Shown: positions 1-7,612, counted from the stretch's first letter. The stretch: DNA of 19,863 bases from an uncultured Prevotellaceae bacterium (GCA_937896015.1 CALBLR010000401.1:1-19863), one strand, 5' to 3'. The notes: a model not told the origin generated them from the letters alone. Numbers and translations are program-made.

Positions 1-242
1 TCGACGAGATCGACAACAAAATTCTGCTCACCATCATCGACAAGTTTGGCGGCGGCCCAGTGGGCATCTCCACCATAGCCACAGCGCTGAGCGAAGACCC
101 CGGCACGGTGGAAGAAGTGTATGAGCCGTTTCTCATAAAGGAGGGGTTCATCAACCGCACCCCCCGCGGCCGCGAGGTCACCGACCTGGCCTACACCCAC
201 CTCAAGCGCCAGCGCGAGGGCAAGACGATGTCGCTGTTCTGA
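1..242 (+). CDS. ruvB: Holliday junction helicase RuvB, C-terminal fragment
   Basis: Only the last 79 or so residues are present; the frame is open from base 3 and ends with TGA at 240-242. The fragment begins [20 protein letters not shown] and continues through [33 protein letters not shown]. This is the C-terminal winged-helix DNA-binding domain of RuvB, the hexameric AAA+ motor that drives branch migration of Holliday junctions together with RuvA. The AAA+ part lies outside the window. The flippase gene starts 59 bp downstream on the same strand, so the two may be co-transcribed; no terminator or clear promoter was seen between them. Confidence 0.95.
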   Translation, partial: DEIDNKILLTIIDKFGGGPVGISTIATALSEDPGTVEEVYEPFLIKEGFINRTPRGREVTDLAYTHLKRQREGKTMSLF

Positions 243-301
243 CACCGCCCCATGCCGCACAGGCGTGGGTTTTCACAAAAATTCAAGACTAAATTAGGAC
301 A

Positions 302-1801
302 ATGGCTGCAAATTTAAAATCGTTAGCTAAAGACACTGCAATATATGGCCTGAGCAGCATAGTGGGCCGCTTTCTCAACTACCTGCTGGTGCCGCTCTAC
401 ACGGCAAGCCTCTCGGCCGCTTCGGGCGGCTATGGCGTGATCACCAATGTGTATTCCTACACGGCCCTGCTGCTGGTGATGCTCACCTACGGCATGGAGA
501 CCACTTTTTTCCGCTTTGCCAACAAGACGGACGAGAACCCGCACACGGTGTACACCACCACACTGGTGGCCGTGGGCGCCACCTCGCTGGCCTTTGTGGC
601 CGCTGTGCTTGGCTTCCTGCCATGGGTGGCCGGAGCCATGGGCTATGCCGACCACCCAAGCTACATAGGCGTGATGGCCGCTGTGGTGGCCCTCGACGCG
701 TTTCAGGCAATCCCGTTTGCCTACCTGCGCTACAAGAAGCGCCCCATCAAGTTTGCCGCACTGAAACTGCTGTTCATATTTCTGAACATTGCGCTCAACC
801 TGCTATACTTCCTGGTGCTGCCGGCCCTCTACAAGACCCACCCCGGTGCGGTTGGGGCCATCTACGACCCCACGGTGGGTGTGGGATACGCCTTCTACCT
901 TAACCTTGTGTGCACGGGCGTAATCACATTTTTCTTCTGGCGCGAGCTGGCCGAGGCGCGCGGCAGCTTCAGCTGGCCGCTGCTGCGGCGCATGCTGGGC
1001 TACAGCTGGCCAATACTGGTGCTGGGCATTGCCGGCATTCTCAACCAGACGGCCGACAAAATCATGTTTCCGTTCCTATACAAGCGCGGAGGCGAAACGC
1101 AGCAGCTGGGCATCTACGGGGCCGCCAGCAAGATAGCCATGATTATGGCAATGATAACGCAGGCCTTCCGCTACGCCTACGAGCCGTTTGTGTTTGGCAA
1201 GGCCAAAGACCGCGACAACCGCGAGACCTATGCCGAGGCCATGAAATACTTCATAGTGTTCACCCTGCTGGCCTTCCTGGCCGTGATGGCATGGATCGAC
1301 GTGCTGAAGCACATCATTGCCCCCGACTACTGGAGCGGCCTGAAAGTGGTGCCCATAGTGATGGCGGCCGAGATAATGATGGGCATATACTTCAACCTGT
1401 CGTTCTGGTACAAGCTTATCGACAAGACCATTTGGGGAGCGTATTTCTCGGGAGTGGGCTGCGCGGTGCTGATTGCCATCAACGTGCTGTTTGTGCCCAC
1501 CTACGGCTACATGGCCTGCGCCTGGGCAGGCTTTGCTGGCTATGGCACAGCTATGGTGCTGAGCTACTTTGTGGGCCAGCGCCACTACCCCATCAGCTAT
1601 CCGCTTAAGGACATAGGGCTGTATGTGGCCCTGGCGGCAGTGCTGTTTGCCGCCATGACACTGATCCCCGCGCCTGGCCGCTGGGCGCCAACCGCCCTGC
1701 GCACCGCCCTGCTGCTGGTGTTCTGCGCGGTGGTGTTCAAGCGCGAGCACATGGGCGCCATGCTGCGCCGCCTGCCTGTGGTGGGCCGCCTGTTCCGATA
1801 A
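302..1801 (+). CDS. MOP-superfamily polysaccharide / lipid-linked glycan flippase
   Basis: This 499-residue, very hydrophobic protein has about 12-14 predicted membrane segments by eye. Its N-terminus (MAANLKSLAKDTAIYGLSSI, then GRFLNYLLVPLYT) is the typical opening of Wzx/RfbX-type polysaccharide biosynthesis proteins of the MOP (MATE/MurJ-like) superfamily. The family moves undecaprenyl-linked sugars across the inner membrane. The substrate cannot be told from sequence: O-antigen, capsule, exopolysaccharide or lipid II are all possible. The ATG at 302 follows an AT-rich stretch with no clear Shine-Dalgarno. The gene follows ruvB by 59 bp and ends 12 bp from the convergent sirtuin gene. No sugar-biosynthesis cluster surrounds it; the GT2 gene at 2690 is the only glycosyltransferase nearby. 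Confidence 0.88.
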   Translation: MAANLKSLAKDTAIYGLSSIVGRFLNYLLVPLYTASLSAASGGYGVITNVYSYTALLLVMLTYGMETTFFRFANKTDENPHTVYTTTLVAVGATSLAFVAAVLGFLPWVAGAMGYADHPSYIGVMAAVVALDAFQAIPFAYLRYKKRPIKFAALKLLFIFLNIALNLLYFLVLPALYKTHPGAVGAIYDPTVGVGYAFYLNLVCTGVITFFFWRELAEARGSFSWPLLRRMLGYSWPILVLGIAGILNQTADKIMFPFLYKRGGETQQLGIYGAASKIAMIMAMITQAFRYAYEPFVFGKAKDRDNRETYAEAMKYFIVFTLLAFLAVMAWIDVLKHIIAPDYWSGLKVVPIVMAAEIMMGIYFNLSFWYKLIDKTIWGAYFSGVGCAVLIAINVLFVPTYGYMACAWAGFAGYGTAMVLSYFVGQRHYPISYPLKDIGLYVALAAVLFAAMTLIPAPGRWAPTALRTALLLVFCAVVFKREHMGAMLRRLPVVGRLFR

Positions 1802-1813
1802 CCGCCGCCAGCC

Positions 1814-2509
1814 CTACTTGAGCAGTGGCAGCAAGTCGGCGACACCTGCGGTGGCCGTCTTTGCTATCACGTGCACGCGTGCTGGCACTGCTGCCGGATG
1901 TGGGTCGATATAGTATAGCTCGGCCGCGGGGCTCGAATAGTTGAGCAGTGCCGCGGCCGGATACACCACCAGCGACGTGCCTATCACCACCACGACGTCG
2001 GCCTTGCGCACGATTTCCACCGCAGGTTCGAACTCAGGCACGCTTTCACCGAAAAACACTATGTGCGGGCGCACGTGGTCGCCAAAGGGGTCGGTGGTGT
2101 CGACAGTGGTGTCGAGCCCCTTGTCGCTAAGGTCGGCGCAGGGCAGGGTGTAGACGCGGCTTTCGTTGGCCATTGAGCGCACCTTCATCAGTTCGCCGTG
2201 CAAGTGCAGCACGCGTGTCGAGCCGGCGCGCTCGTGTAGGTCGTCGACATTTTGCGTAATCACATTCACATTATATCGCTTCTCGAGCCCCGCAATCATG
2301 GTATGGGCTCCGCTGGGGCTGGCCTTGAGCAGCTTGCGGCGCAGGCCGTTGTAGAACTTGTGGATAAGCGCCGGATTGCGCATAAACCCATCGTGGCTTG
2401 CCACCTCCATCACAGGATAGTTGTCCCACAGGCCGCCAGCGTCGCGGAACGTCGACAGGCCGCTCTCGGCGCTTATGCCGGCGCCGGTAATCACCACTAA
2501 GTTTTTCAT
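1814..2509 (-). CDS. Sir2-family NAD-dependent protein deacylase (sirtuin, CobB-like)
   Basis: The protein has 231 residues, normal for a bacterial sirtuin. Visible motifs are GAGISAESGLSTFR (9-22, NAD site), TQNVDDLHERAG (85-96), catalytic His104 in LHLHGEL, PHIVFFGESVP (148-158) and GTSLVVYPAA (177-186). It should remove acyl groups from lysine using NAD. The open frame continues upstream to 3154, but the start at 2509 is chosen because an AAGGAGG Shine-Dalgarno lies 8 nt before this ATG, the protein begins directly with the Rossmann strand, and the extension would overlap the glycosyltransferase gene. Two oddities: no Zn-binding Cys pairs are visible (one Cys in the expected region), and the CobB YxxR motif reads Tyr53-Asn-Gly-Leu56, so the acyl-recognition Arg appears replaced. 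The gene is convergent with the flippase and divergent from the GT2 gene. Confidence 0.93.
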   Translation of the reverse strand: MKNLVVITGAGISAESGLSTFRDAGGLWDNYPVMEVASHDGFMRNPALIHKFYNGLRRKLLKASPSGAHTMIAGLEKRYNVNVITQNVDDLHERAGSTRVLHLHGELMKVRSMANESRVYTLPCADLSDKGLDTTVDTTDPFGDHVRPHIVFFGESVPEFEPAVEIVRKADVVVVIGTSLVVYPAAALLNYSSPAAELYYIDPHPAAVPARVHVIAKTATAGVADLLPLLK

Positions 2510-2568
2510 AACATAGTCCTCCTTAATTTTTATGGCGCGGCGGCACCAAGCGCGCCGCTCAACCATGC

Positions 2569-2599
2569 CAAAGATAGCAAAACCGCACGGCCCGTGCAA
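2569..2599 (-). promoter_or_regulatory. Promoter of the sirtuin gene (Bacteroidetes type)
   Basis: Read on the minus strand, TTG (2599-2597), a 20-nt spacer and TATCTTTG (2576-2569) match the Bacteroidetes -33 TTG / -7 TAnnTTTG consensus. The predicted start of transcription near 2562 gives a leader of about 50 nt. Confidence 0.6.
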
Positions 2600-2664
2600 G
2601 CCTGCCGGCAACCAAAAAAAGGCACATTCGGCCGCTTGGGGGCGGCCATGACAGCAAAAAGGCG

Positions 2665-2672
2665 TATATTTG
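2665..2672 (+). promoter_or_regulatory. -7 box of the GT2 gene promoter
   Basis: TATATTTG is an exact TAnnTTTG box. It lies 17 nt before the ATG at 2690, so the leader would be about 10-12 nt. No TTG at normal spacing was seen; the nearest, 2636-2638, is 26 nt away. The box also argues against starting translation at 2594, which lies upstream of it. Confidence 0.5.
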
Positions 2673-2689
2673 CACATAAACCAAATGTA

Positions 2690-3688
2690 ATGAACTCTCC
2701 AACCGACCCTGGCCATATTAACGCCGACTCGCTGATTTCGGTGATTGTGCCGTGCTACAACGTGAAGCCCTATCTGCGGCGGTGCATCGACAGCATCGCC
2801 AGCCAGGCCTCTGTGAACCTTGAGGTGATAATGGTGGACGACGGCAGCACCGACGGCACTGACAAGCTGTGCGACACCATTGCTGCCGACGACGGCCGGA
2901 TAAGGGTGATTCACAAGGCCAACGGAGGACTCTCGGACGCTCGCAATGCAGGGCTCGACGCAGCCACAGGCCCAATAGTGGCCTTTGTCGACAGCGACGA
3001 CTTTCTGCCGCCGCGCGCCATTTCCACCATGCTCACGCTGATGCTGGCCACAGGAGCCGATGTGGTGGAGGGCAAGCAGGCGCGCGTGGCCGACGGCGAC
3101 AACAGCATCAAAGAGACAATAGCGGCCATTGCCCCATCGCACACATTCACGCAAAGCGAGGCAATCACCGACGTGCTGTATCAGCGCACGCTGTCGTGCT
3201 CGGCCTGCGGGCGGCTGCTGAAAAGGCGGCTGTTTGAGCGGCTGAGGTTTCCAAAGGGGCTGCTATATGAAGACCTGGCCATAATCTACCCATTGCTGCT
3301 GCAAGTGAATAAAGTTGCGCACACCAGCGCCTGCACCTACTGCTACACACAGCGCGAGGCAAGCATCACAGGCCACTTCACGCCAAGGCGCACCGATGTG
3401 CTCGACATTCTCGACCGGCTGCTGCAGCAAGTGCGGGCCGAGGCGCCGCAATATGTGGCCGCGGTGCAGAGCCGGCGCCTGAGCGCACACTTCAACATGC
3501 TGCGCATAGCCCCCATAGAGCGACCGGAATACAAGCCGCTGGCCGACCGGTGCTGGAGAGTGATAAAAGAGCTGCGGCTCGGCTGCCTTGCCGACCCCAA
3601 TGTGAGACTTAAGAACAAATTGGGCATAGCGCTGTCGTATGCCGGACAACCGGCACTGCAGTGGTGCATGCGCCACTGGCCAGTTTAG
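2690..3688 (+). CDS. Family 2 glycosyltransferase
   Basis: The protein has 332 residues from the ATG at 2690. It has a GT-A fold signature: SVIVPCYNVKPYLRRCIDSI (17-36), VDDGSTDGT with Asp50/Asp51 (nucleotide binding), NGGLSDARNAGLD (78-90), and the metal-binding VDSDD (100-104). It should transfer a sugar from a nucleotide donor to a growing glycan at the cytoplasmic side of the inner membrane; donor and acceptor are unknown. The frame is open back to 2594, but a TAnnTTTG promoter box at 2665 and the start of the catalytic domain favour 2690. The second half is variable, as usual for acceptor-binding regions. It is divergent from the sirtuin gene and could feed substrate to the flippase upstream, but that link is only proximity. 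Confidence 0.9.
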   Translation: MNSPTDPGHINADSLISVIVPCYNVKPYLRRCIDSIASQASVNLEVIMVDDGSTDGTDKLCDTIAADDGRIRVIHKANGGLSDARNAGLDAATGPIVAFVDSDDFLPPRAISTMLTLMLATGADVVEGKQARVADGDNSIKETIAAIAPSHTFTQSEAITDVLYQRTLSCSACGRLLKRRLFERLRFPKGLLYEDLAIIYPLLLQVNKVAHTSACTYCYTQREASITGHFTPRRTDVLDILDRLLQQVRAEAPQYVAAVQSRRLSAHFNMLRIAPIERPEYKPLADRCWRVIKELRLGCLADPNVRLKNKLGIALSYAGQPALQWCMRHWPV

Positions 3689-3720
3689 TCGGCAAAAACG
3701 GCTGATTTGTCGATTGCATA

Positions 3721-3752
3721 TTGTGCACATTGCACATTTAAGTGTATATTTG
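3721..3752 (+). promoter_or_regulatory. Promoter with palindromic operator, orphan transcription unit
   Basis: TTG (3721-3723), a 21-nt spacer and TATATTTG (3745-3752) form a good Bacteroidetes promoter. The spacer holds the perfect inverted repeat TGTGCA-CAT-TGCACA (3722-3736), overlapping the -33 element and well placed for a repressor. No ORF follows before the terminator at 3829-3866. Confidence 0.5.
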
Positions 3753-3758
3753 CAACCG

Positions 3759-3866
3759 GTAATTAAACAAAAGCTTACCTATTAGCCTTTGATTTACGTA
3801 TCATAATTATTAAGTTTGTTGGTTATTTGCGGCCGGATTGCCTAACCTTGTCCGGCCGCATTTTTT
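3759..3866 (+). ncRNA. Candidate small non-coding RNA of about 108 nt
   Basis: The region begins about 7 nt after a TATATTTG box and ends in an intrinsic terminator. It contains no ATG-started ORF; the TTG-started frames seen stop within a few codons. The first 70 nt are AT-rich and largely unpaired by eye, followed by a GC-rich 9-bp hairpin with a 13-nt loop and six T. It lies between the GT2 gene and the first GH25 lysozyme, and the lysozyme has its own -7 box downstream. It may instead be an attenuated leader, or just the GT2 terminator preceded by a chance promoter. No known RNA family was recognised. Confidence 0.4.
3829..3866 (+). terminator. Intrinsic terminator
   Basis: GCGGCCGGA (3829-3837) pairs perfectly with TCCGGCCGC (3851-3859) around a 13-nt loop, followed by A and six T (3861-3866). 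It would end the candidate RNA, and also read-through from the GT2 gene. Confidence 0.8.
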
Positions 3867-3938
3867 GCACCCACCGCCTGCCACTCACGGCTGCCAAAAT
3901 GCTAAAAAGTGCCAACAAATGCACCCGCCCGACGCATT

Positions 3939-3962
3939 TTTGCGAATAAATTACTATCTTTG
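3939..3962 (+). promoter_or_regulatory. Promoter of the tandem lysozyme genes
   Basis: TATCTTTG (3955-3962) is an exact TAnnTTTG box. TTTG lies at 3939-3942, only 12 nt upstream instead of the usual 19-21; no TTG is present at normal spacing. Transcription from near 3969 would give a leader of about 66 nt to the TTG start at 4035. Confidence 0.5.
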
Positions 3963-4034
3963 TGTGATTGAGTGCCTTGGCGGCGCCTCAGCACGCAGCC
4001 ACAGGCCATTACAGCATATTTTTTCGATTGGGTT

Positions 4035-5186
4035 TTGAAAACTTCGTTACTACATAGGGTGAGGCTCGCGGCTCTTGCGGCGGTGGCTGCGGTTGCAGCT
4101 GTTGCAACAGCGTCCCCAAAGCAAATCGACATTGAAGACGACCAGCTGTACCGCAACGACCAGACTCTGGTGTACGACGGCATAGACGTGTCGAGCTATC
4201 AGAAAGACATCGACTGGAGCACCACCGCCGCCGACAAGAACATAAAGTTTGTGTATGTCAAGGCCACCGAAGGCGCCACATTCACCTCGCGGCACTACCG
4301 CCAGAACATAGAGAATGCGCGCCGCTATGGGGTGCGCGTGGGCAGCTACCACTTTTTGCGCACCGGCTCGTCGATACGCAGCCAGTTTGAGAACTTCATA
4401 AGAGTGGTCAAAAAGGAAGAGCAGGACCTTGTGCCGCTGCTCGACGTGGAGTACCGCCGCGGATGGACCAACCAGCAGCTGCGCGACAGCGTGAAGCTGT
4501 TTGCCGACCTGCTGGAGCAGTATTACGGCTGCCGCCCGATGATATACACCAGCAGCTCATTTTTCAACTCATATCTGGCCCCCGACTTCGCCAGCTACCC
4601 GCTGTTTATAGCCCGGTACTCCAAAAGCCGCCCGCAGCTGACCCACGGAGCCAAGTGGATACTGTGGCAGTTTAGCGAGCGCGGCCGCATACAGGGCATC
4701 GACGCCTATGTGGACCTGTGCCGCTTCAACACCGGCTGCGGCCTGAAGGACATTCTCATGAAGAAGGGAATTCCAGCCGGGCGGCGCCGCTCAGTGGCTC
4801 CGCCCACGCGGGTGCCCGAGCCAAAGCAGCGCCGGGTGCAGGCCGCCCAACCCGTGCCGCTCACCGAGAAGCAGAAGAAGGAGCTGGAAAAAAAAGAGAA
4901 AGAAAAGCAGAAAGAGCTGGAAAAGAAAGCCAAACTCGATCGAGAAGCTTGGGAACGGGCGCAAAAAGAAGCCCAGAAAAAGGCCAAAGAGGAGGCCAAG
5001 CGCAAAGAGAAGGAGCGCAAGCAACTCGAAAAGGAGCAAAAGCACCAGGCCGAGCTGCAGCGGCGCGCCCAGCAGCAGCAAGCAGCGCTGAAGGCGGCTC
5101 AGGGCTCGAAAGCAAGCACAAAAAAGAGAAACCAAAGTTCGGCCGATAACGACGACGACCTGTATATGCCCACGCGCAAGCGCTGA
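4035..5186 (+). CDS. Secreted GH25 lysozyme with a long charged C-terminal tail
   Basis: The enzyme should cut the MurNAc-GlcNAc bond of peptidoglycan. From a TTG start at 4035 it has 383 residues: signal peptide 1-27 (MKTSLLHRVRLAALAAVAAV then AAVATAS), GH25 domain about 46-240, and a tail 245-383. Catalytic-site residues seen are Asp51 in YDGIDVSSYQ and Asp137/Glu139 in LLDVEY; GSYHF (103-107), MIYTS and GIDAYVDLC also fit GH25. The tail from 277 to 357 is almost only K, E, Q, R and A and should form a long helix or coiled coil, ending in DNDDDLYMPTRKR. The frame is open to a GTG at 3972, but that sits almost on the predicted transcription start; GTG 4059 is another possible start. A second GH25 gene follows by 51 bp, so the two are paralogues in one operon. 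Confidence 0.87.
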   Translation: MKTSLLHRVRLAALAAVAAVAAVATASPKQIDIEDDQLYRNDQTLVYDGIDVSSYQKDIDWSTTAADKNIKFVYVKATEGATFTSRHYRQNIENARRYGVRVGSYHFLRTGSSIRSQFENFIRVVKKEEQDLVPLLDVEYRRGWTNQQLRDSVKLFADLLEQYYGCRPMIYTSSSFFNSYLAPDFASYPLFIARYSKSRPQLTHGAKWILWQFSERGRIQGIDAYVDLCRFNTGCGLKDILMKKGIPAGRRRSVAPPTRVPEPKQRRVQAAQPVPLTEKQKKELEKKEKEKQKELEKKAKLDREAWERAQKEAQKKAKEEAKRKEKERKQLEKEQKHQAELQRRAQQQQAALKAAQGSKASTKKRNQSSADNDDDLYMPTRKR

Positions 5187-5237
5187 CAGCAGGCACCCCG
5201 GCCGCCACAAGGCAAGGAGGCACACACAGCCACAGCA

Positions 5238-5969
5238 ATGAACCACCACAGCAGGCACACCACCCTACTGCACTGCGCGACGCTTGCAGCGTGCGCAGCG
5301 GCAGTGATGGCGACCGCATCATGCGGCCGCCGCACCCAGCCCGCCACCACTGCGGCGGTGCACATTGCCCCGCGCGACACCACCGCCCCCTACGACGGCA
5401 TCGACATCTCGAGCCACCAGGGCGACATCGACTGGGGCAAAGTGACCGCCGACAAGTCGATACGCTTTGTGTATATCAAGGCCACCGAGGGAGCAACCTA
5501 CAGTTCGCCACACTACGGCTACAACGTGACCATGGCACGCCGCCACGGCCTGCTGGTGGGTAGCTACCACTACTTCACCACCACATCGAGCGTGAGCGCG
5601 CAGTTTCGCAACTTCACCAATCTGGCCGCCCTCAGCAGCCAGGACCTGATTCCGATGATCGACGTGGAGCACCGCGGCAACTGGAGCCGCAACCAGCTGG
5701 TGGACAGTGTGGCCGCATTTGCACGCCTTGTGAAGGAGCACTATGGTGTGCAGCCCATGATCTACAGCACCATGGCTTTCTATAACCGCTGGCTGGCCCC
5801 GTCGTTCAACGACCAGGAGCCTGAAATCAGCTGGAATGGCAGCTACACAGTGTGGCAGTTTTCACAGTCGGGCATCATACCCGGCATCGACGCCTATGTG
5901 GACCTGTGCCACTACCGCGACGGCGCGTGGCTCGATGAAATTGCCATGCCACCCCACCCTGCCATTTGA
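5238..5969 (+). CDS. GH25 lysozyme paralogue, probable lipoprotein, with internal deletion
   Basis: The 243-residue protein has a hydrophobic N-terminus ending ATASCG (Cys29), a weak lipobox (Thr at -3), so it is probably an anchored lipoprotein. The GH25 domain spans about 51-237 and keeps Asp56 (YDGIDISSHQ) and Asp142/Glu144 (MIDVEH). It closely resembles the upstream enzyme (KATEGAT, VGSYH, GIDAYVDLC shared) but lacks the charged tail. Between LAPSF and VWQF it has about 15 residues where the neighbour has about 27; the missing part corresponds to the PLFIARY strand of the barrel. The reading frame is intact. An AGGAGG lies 16 nt before the ATG, too far for normal use. A strong terminator follows at 5989. 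Confidence 0.87.
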   Translation: MNHHSRHTTLLHCATLAACAAAVMATASCGRRTQPATTAAVHIAPRDTTAPYDGIDISSHQGDIDWGKVTADKSIRFVYIKATEGATYSSPHYGYNVTMARRHGLLVGSYHYFTTTSSVSAQFRNFTNLAALSSQDLIPMIDVEHRGNWSRNQLVDSVAAFARLVKEHYGVQPMIYSTMAFYNRWLAPSFNDQEPEISWNGSYTVWQFSQSGIIPGIDAYVDLCHYRDGAWLDEIAMPPHPAI

Positions 5970-5988
5970 CCACACAGCACAATACGCA

Positions 5989-6031
5989 GCGGAGGCCGTT
6001 TTTCACAAAACGGCCTCCGCAATCATTTTTA
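5989..6031 (+). terminator. Intrinsic terminator of the lysozyme operon
   Basis: A perfect 14-bp stem (5989-6002 with 6007-6020), loop TCAC, then AATCATTTTT. The remaining 6032-6154 is AT-rich with no ORF. Confidence 0.9.
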
Positions 6032-6154
6032 GAGTATGAGAAAATTTACTTTTGTTCCAATTAATTATGTTATGAGTTACAATTCTTTTCACTGCAAATA
6101 TAATAATTGTTTTGCAAAATACAAAATAAAGTTATAATAAATCACAACCCATTG

Positions 6155-6200
6155 CAAAAAAACGAAATAGAAAGCCGCAGCTGCTGTAGCAGCCACGGCT
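6155..6200 (-). terminator. Intrinsic terminator of the symporter gene
   Basis: On the minus strand, AGCCGTGGCTGCT (6200-6188) pairs with AGCAGCTGCGGCT (6185-6173), with two G-U wobbles, and is followed after a short AT-rich stretch by seven T (6162-6156). It lies about 40 nt past the symporter stop. Confidence 0.8.
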
Positions 6201-6241
6201 AATATTTTGTGTCGGAGCATGCGTCAGCTGACGCGCACGCT

Positions 6242-7612
6242 CTATTTTTGCTTGAAGTAGTCGGCCATGAGGGCTTTCACCTTGGGGCTTAGGGCAATCA
6301 GGGTGGTCATGGTGCAGAGCGCCATCAGGGCAAACGAGAGGTCCATGACGCTCACAAGGGTCTTAAGCGGAATCACAGCGGCCACGATTATCATCACCAG
6401 ATAGTAGTAGTTGTAATACTTCACATATTTCGGGCCGAAAAGGAAGTTGGAACACTTCTGACCATAGTAGCTGTAGGAGAACATGGTGGAGAATGCGAAG
6501 AAGAACACGATGGCCATGAGCAGGTACTGCCCCACTCCGGGCAGCAGCTGGCCAAATGAGCCGAGCGCCACATAAAGGCCCTTAACATCACCGCCAAGCC
6601 CGGCATAGTTGCCGGCAATGAGGATGGGAATGGCGGTGAGCGTGCACACCACGCCAGAGGCGATGAGCGGGGCTATCATGGCAATCAGGCCCTCTTTGAT
6701 GGGGTCGGTGTTGCGCGAGGCGCCATGCATCATCGATGCGGTGCCGATGCCGGCCTCGTTGACGTAGGCAGCGCGGCGGGCACCGGTGAGGGCCACAAAG
6801 GCAAAGGCTCCGAAGCCCGCCTTCATGCTGAAGGCCTCATGGAATATCGAGGAGAATATGCCTGGCAGCTTGTCGTAGTTGAGCACCATAATCACCACCA
6901 CCAGCAGCATGTAGAGGGCCACCATCAGGGGCACGATGCGCGTTGCCAGCTTGGCAATGCGGCTGATGCCGCCCAAAATCACCGAGCCCACTATAAGCAC
7001 TATCGCCACACCCATGCCAAAGCGCAAGCCCACAGTGTTGTCGATGCCGGCCGGTGTGGTAAACACTGTGGTCACCGACTCCACCAGCTGGTTGGCCTGC
7101 ATAAAGCACAGCGTGCCCACAAGGCCGAATATGGCAAAGGCGTAGGCCATGGGCTTCCACTTAGGGCCGAGGCCCTGCGTGATCATGTACATGGGGCCGC
7201 CCTGCGGCTCACCGTTGGCGTCGCGGCCTTTGTAGAGAATGGCCAGAGTGCCTTCGAAAAACTTGGTGGACATGCCCACAATGGCACTCACCCACATCCA
7301 GAATATCACGCCAGGGCCGCCCACTGTGAGGGCTATGGCCACACCGGCGATGTTGCCCATGCCCACTGTGGCCGCAATGGCGCTGAGCAGAGCCTGAAGC
7401 GAGCTTATCTGGCCCGTTTCCTTACCGCTTTGCTTGGCCTGCTTCTGACGCAGGGCCCGCAGCGACCATGGCAGACGCCTGATCGACACGGCTCCAGAGT
7501 AGATGAATAAAAACAGTCCGCCGCCTATGAGCAGAAAAAACTCTGGATAGCCGCAAACGAAGTCGCTTGCCTCCACGAGCCAGTTGGCTATGCTGTCGAG
7601 AATCTCGTTCAT
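6242..7612 (-). CDS. AGCS-family sodium:alanine/glycine symporter
   Basis: The 456-residue integral membrane protein belongs to the alanine or glycine:cation symporter family, which imports small neutral amino acids with Na+ across the inner membrane. Signatures are ATVGMGNIAGVAIAL (81-95), GGPGVIFWMWVSAIVGMSTKF (98-118, shortened here to its ends), the loop QGGPMYM, and GARRAAYVNEAGIG (277-290). About 10-11 membrane segments are visible. The full length fits the family. The ATG at 7612 is the first good start. No TAnnTTTG box was found in the 111 bp to the NUDIX gene upstream, so it may be co-transcribed with it. The exact amino acid cannot be inferred. Confidence 0.93.
   Translation of the reverse strand: MNEILDSIANWLVEASDFVCGYPEFFLLIGGGLFLFIYSGAVSIRRLPWSLRALRQKQAKQSGKETGQISSLQALLSAIAATVGMGNIAGVAIALTVGGPGVIFWMWVSAIVGMSTKFFEGTLAILYKGRDANGEPQGGPMYMITQGLGPKWKPMAYAFAIFGLVGTLCFMQANQLVESVTTVFTTPAGIDNTVGLRFGMGVAIVLIVGSVILGGISRIAKLATRIVPLMVALYMLLVVVIMVLNYDKLPGIFSSIFHEAFSMKAGFGAFAFVALTGARRAAYVNEAGIGTASMMHGASRNTDPIKEGLIAMIAPLIASGVVCTLTAIPILIAGNYAGLGGDVKGLYVALGSFGQLLPGVGQYLLMAIVFFFAFSTMFSYSYYGQKCSNFLFGPKYVKYYNYYYLVMIIVAAVIPLKTLVSVMDLSFALMALCTMTTLIALSPKVKALMADYFKQK

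Noticed and set aside
2510..3154. N-terminal extension of the sirtuin frame
   Set aside because: It is antisense to the glycosyltransferase and precedes a strong Shine-Dalgarno and the natural sirtuin start.
6047..6124. TAnnTTTG boxes on both strands (6047-6054 plus; 6095-6102 minus)
   Set aside because: The region is very AT-rich, so chance matches are likely, and no gene or terminator follows in either direction at a sensible distance. The minus one is mentioned only for its spacing.
6725..7510. 261-residue plus-strand ORF opposite the symporter
   Set aside because: His-rich shadow of a membrane-protein gene with no recognisable motif.
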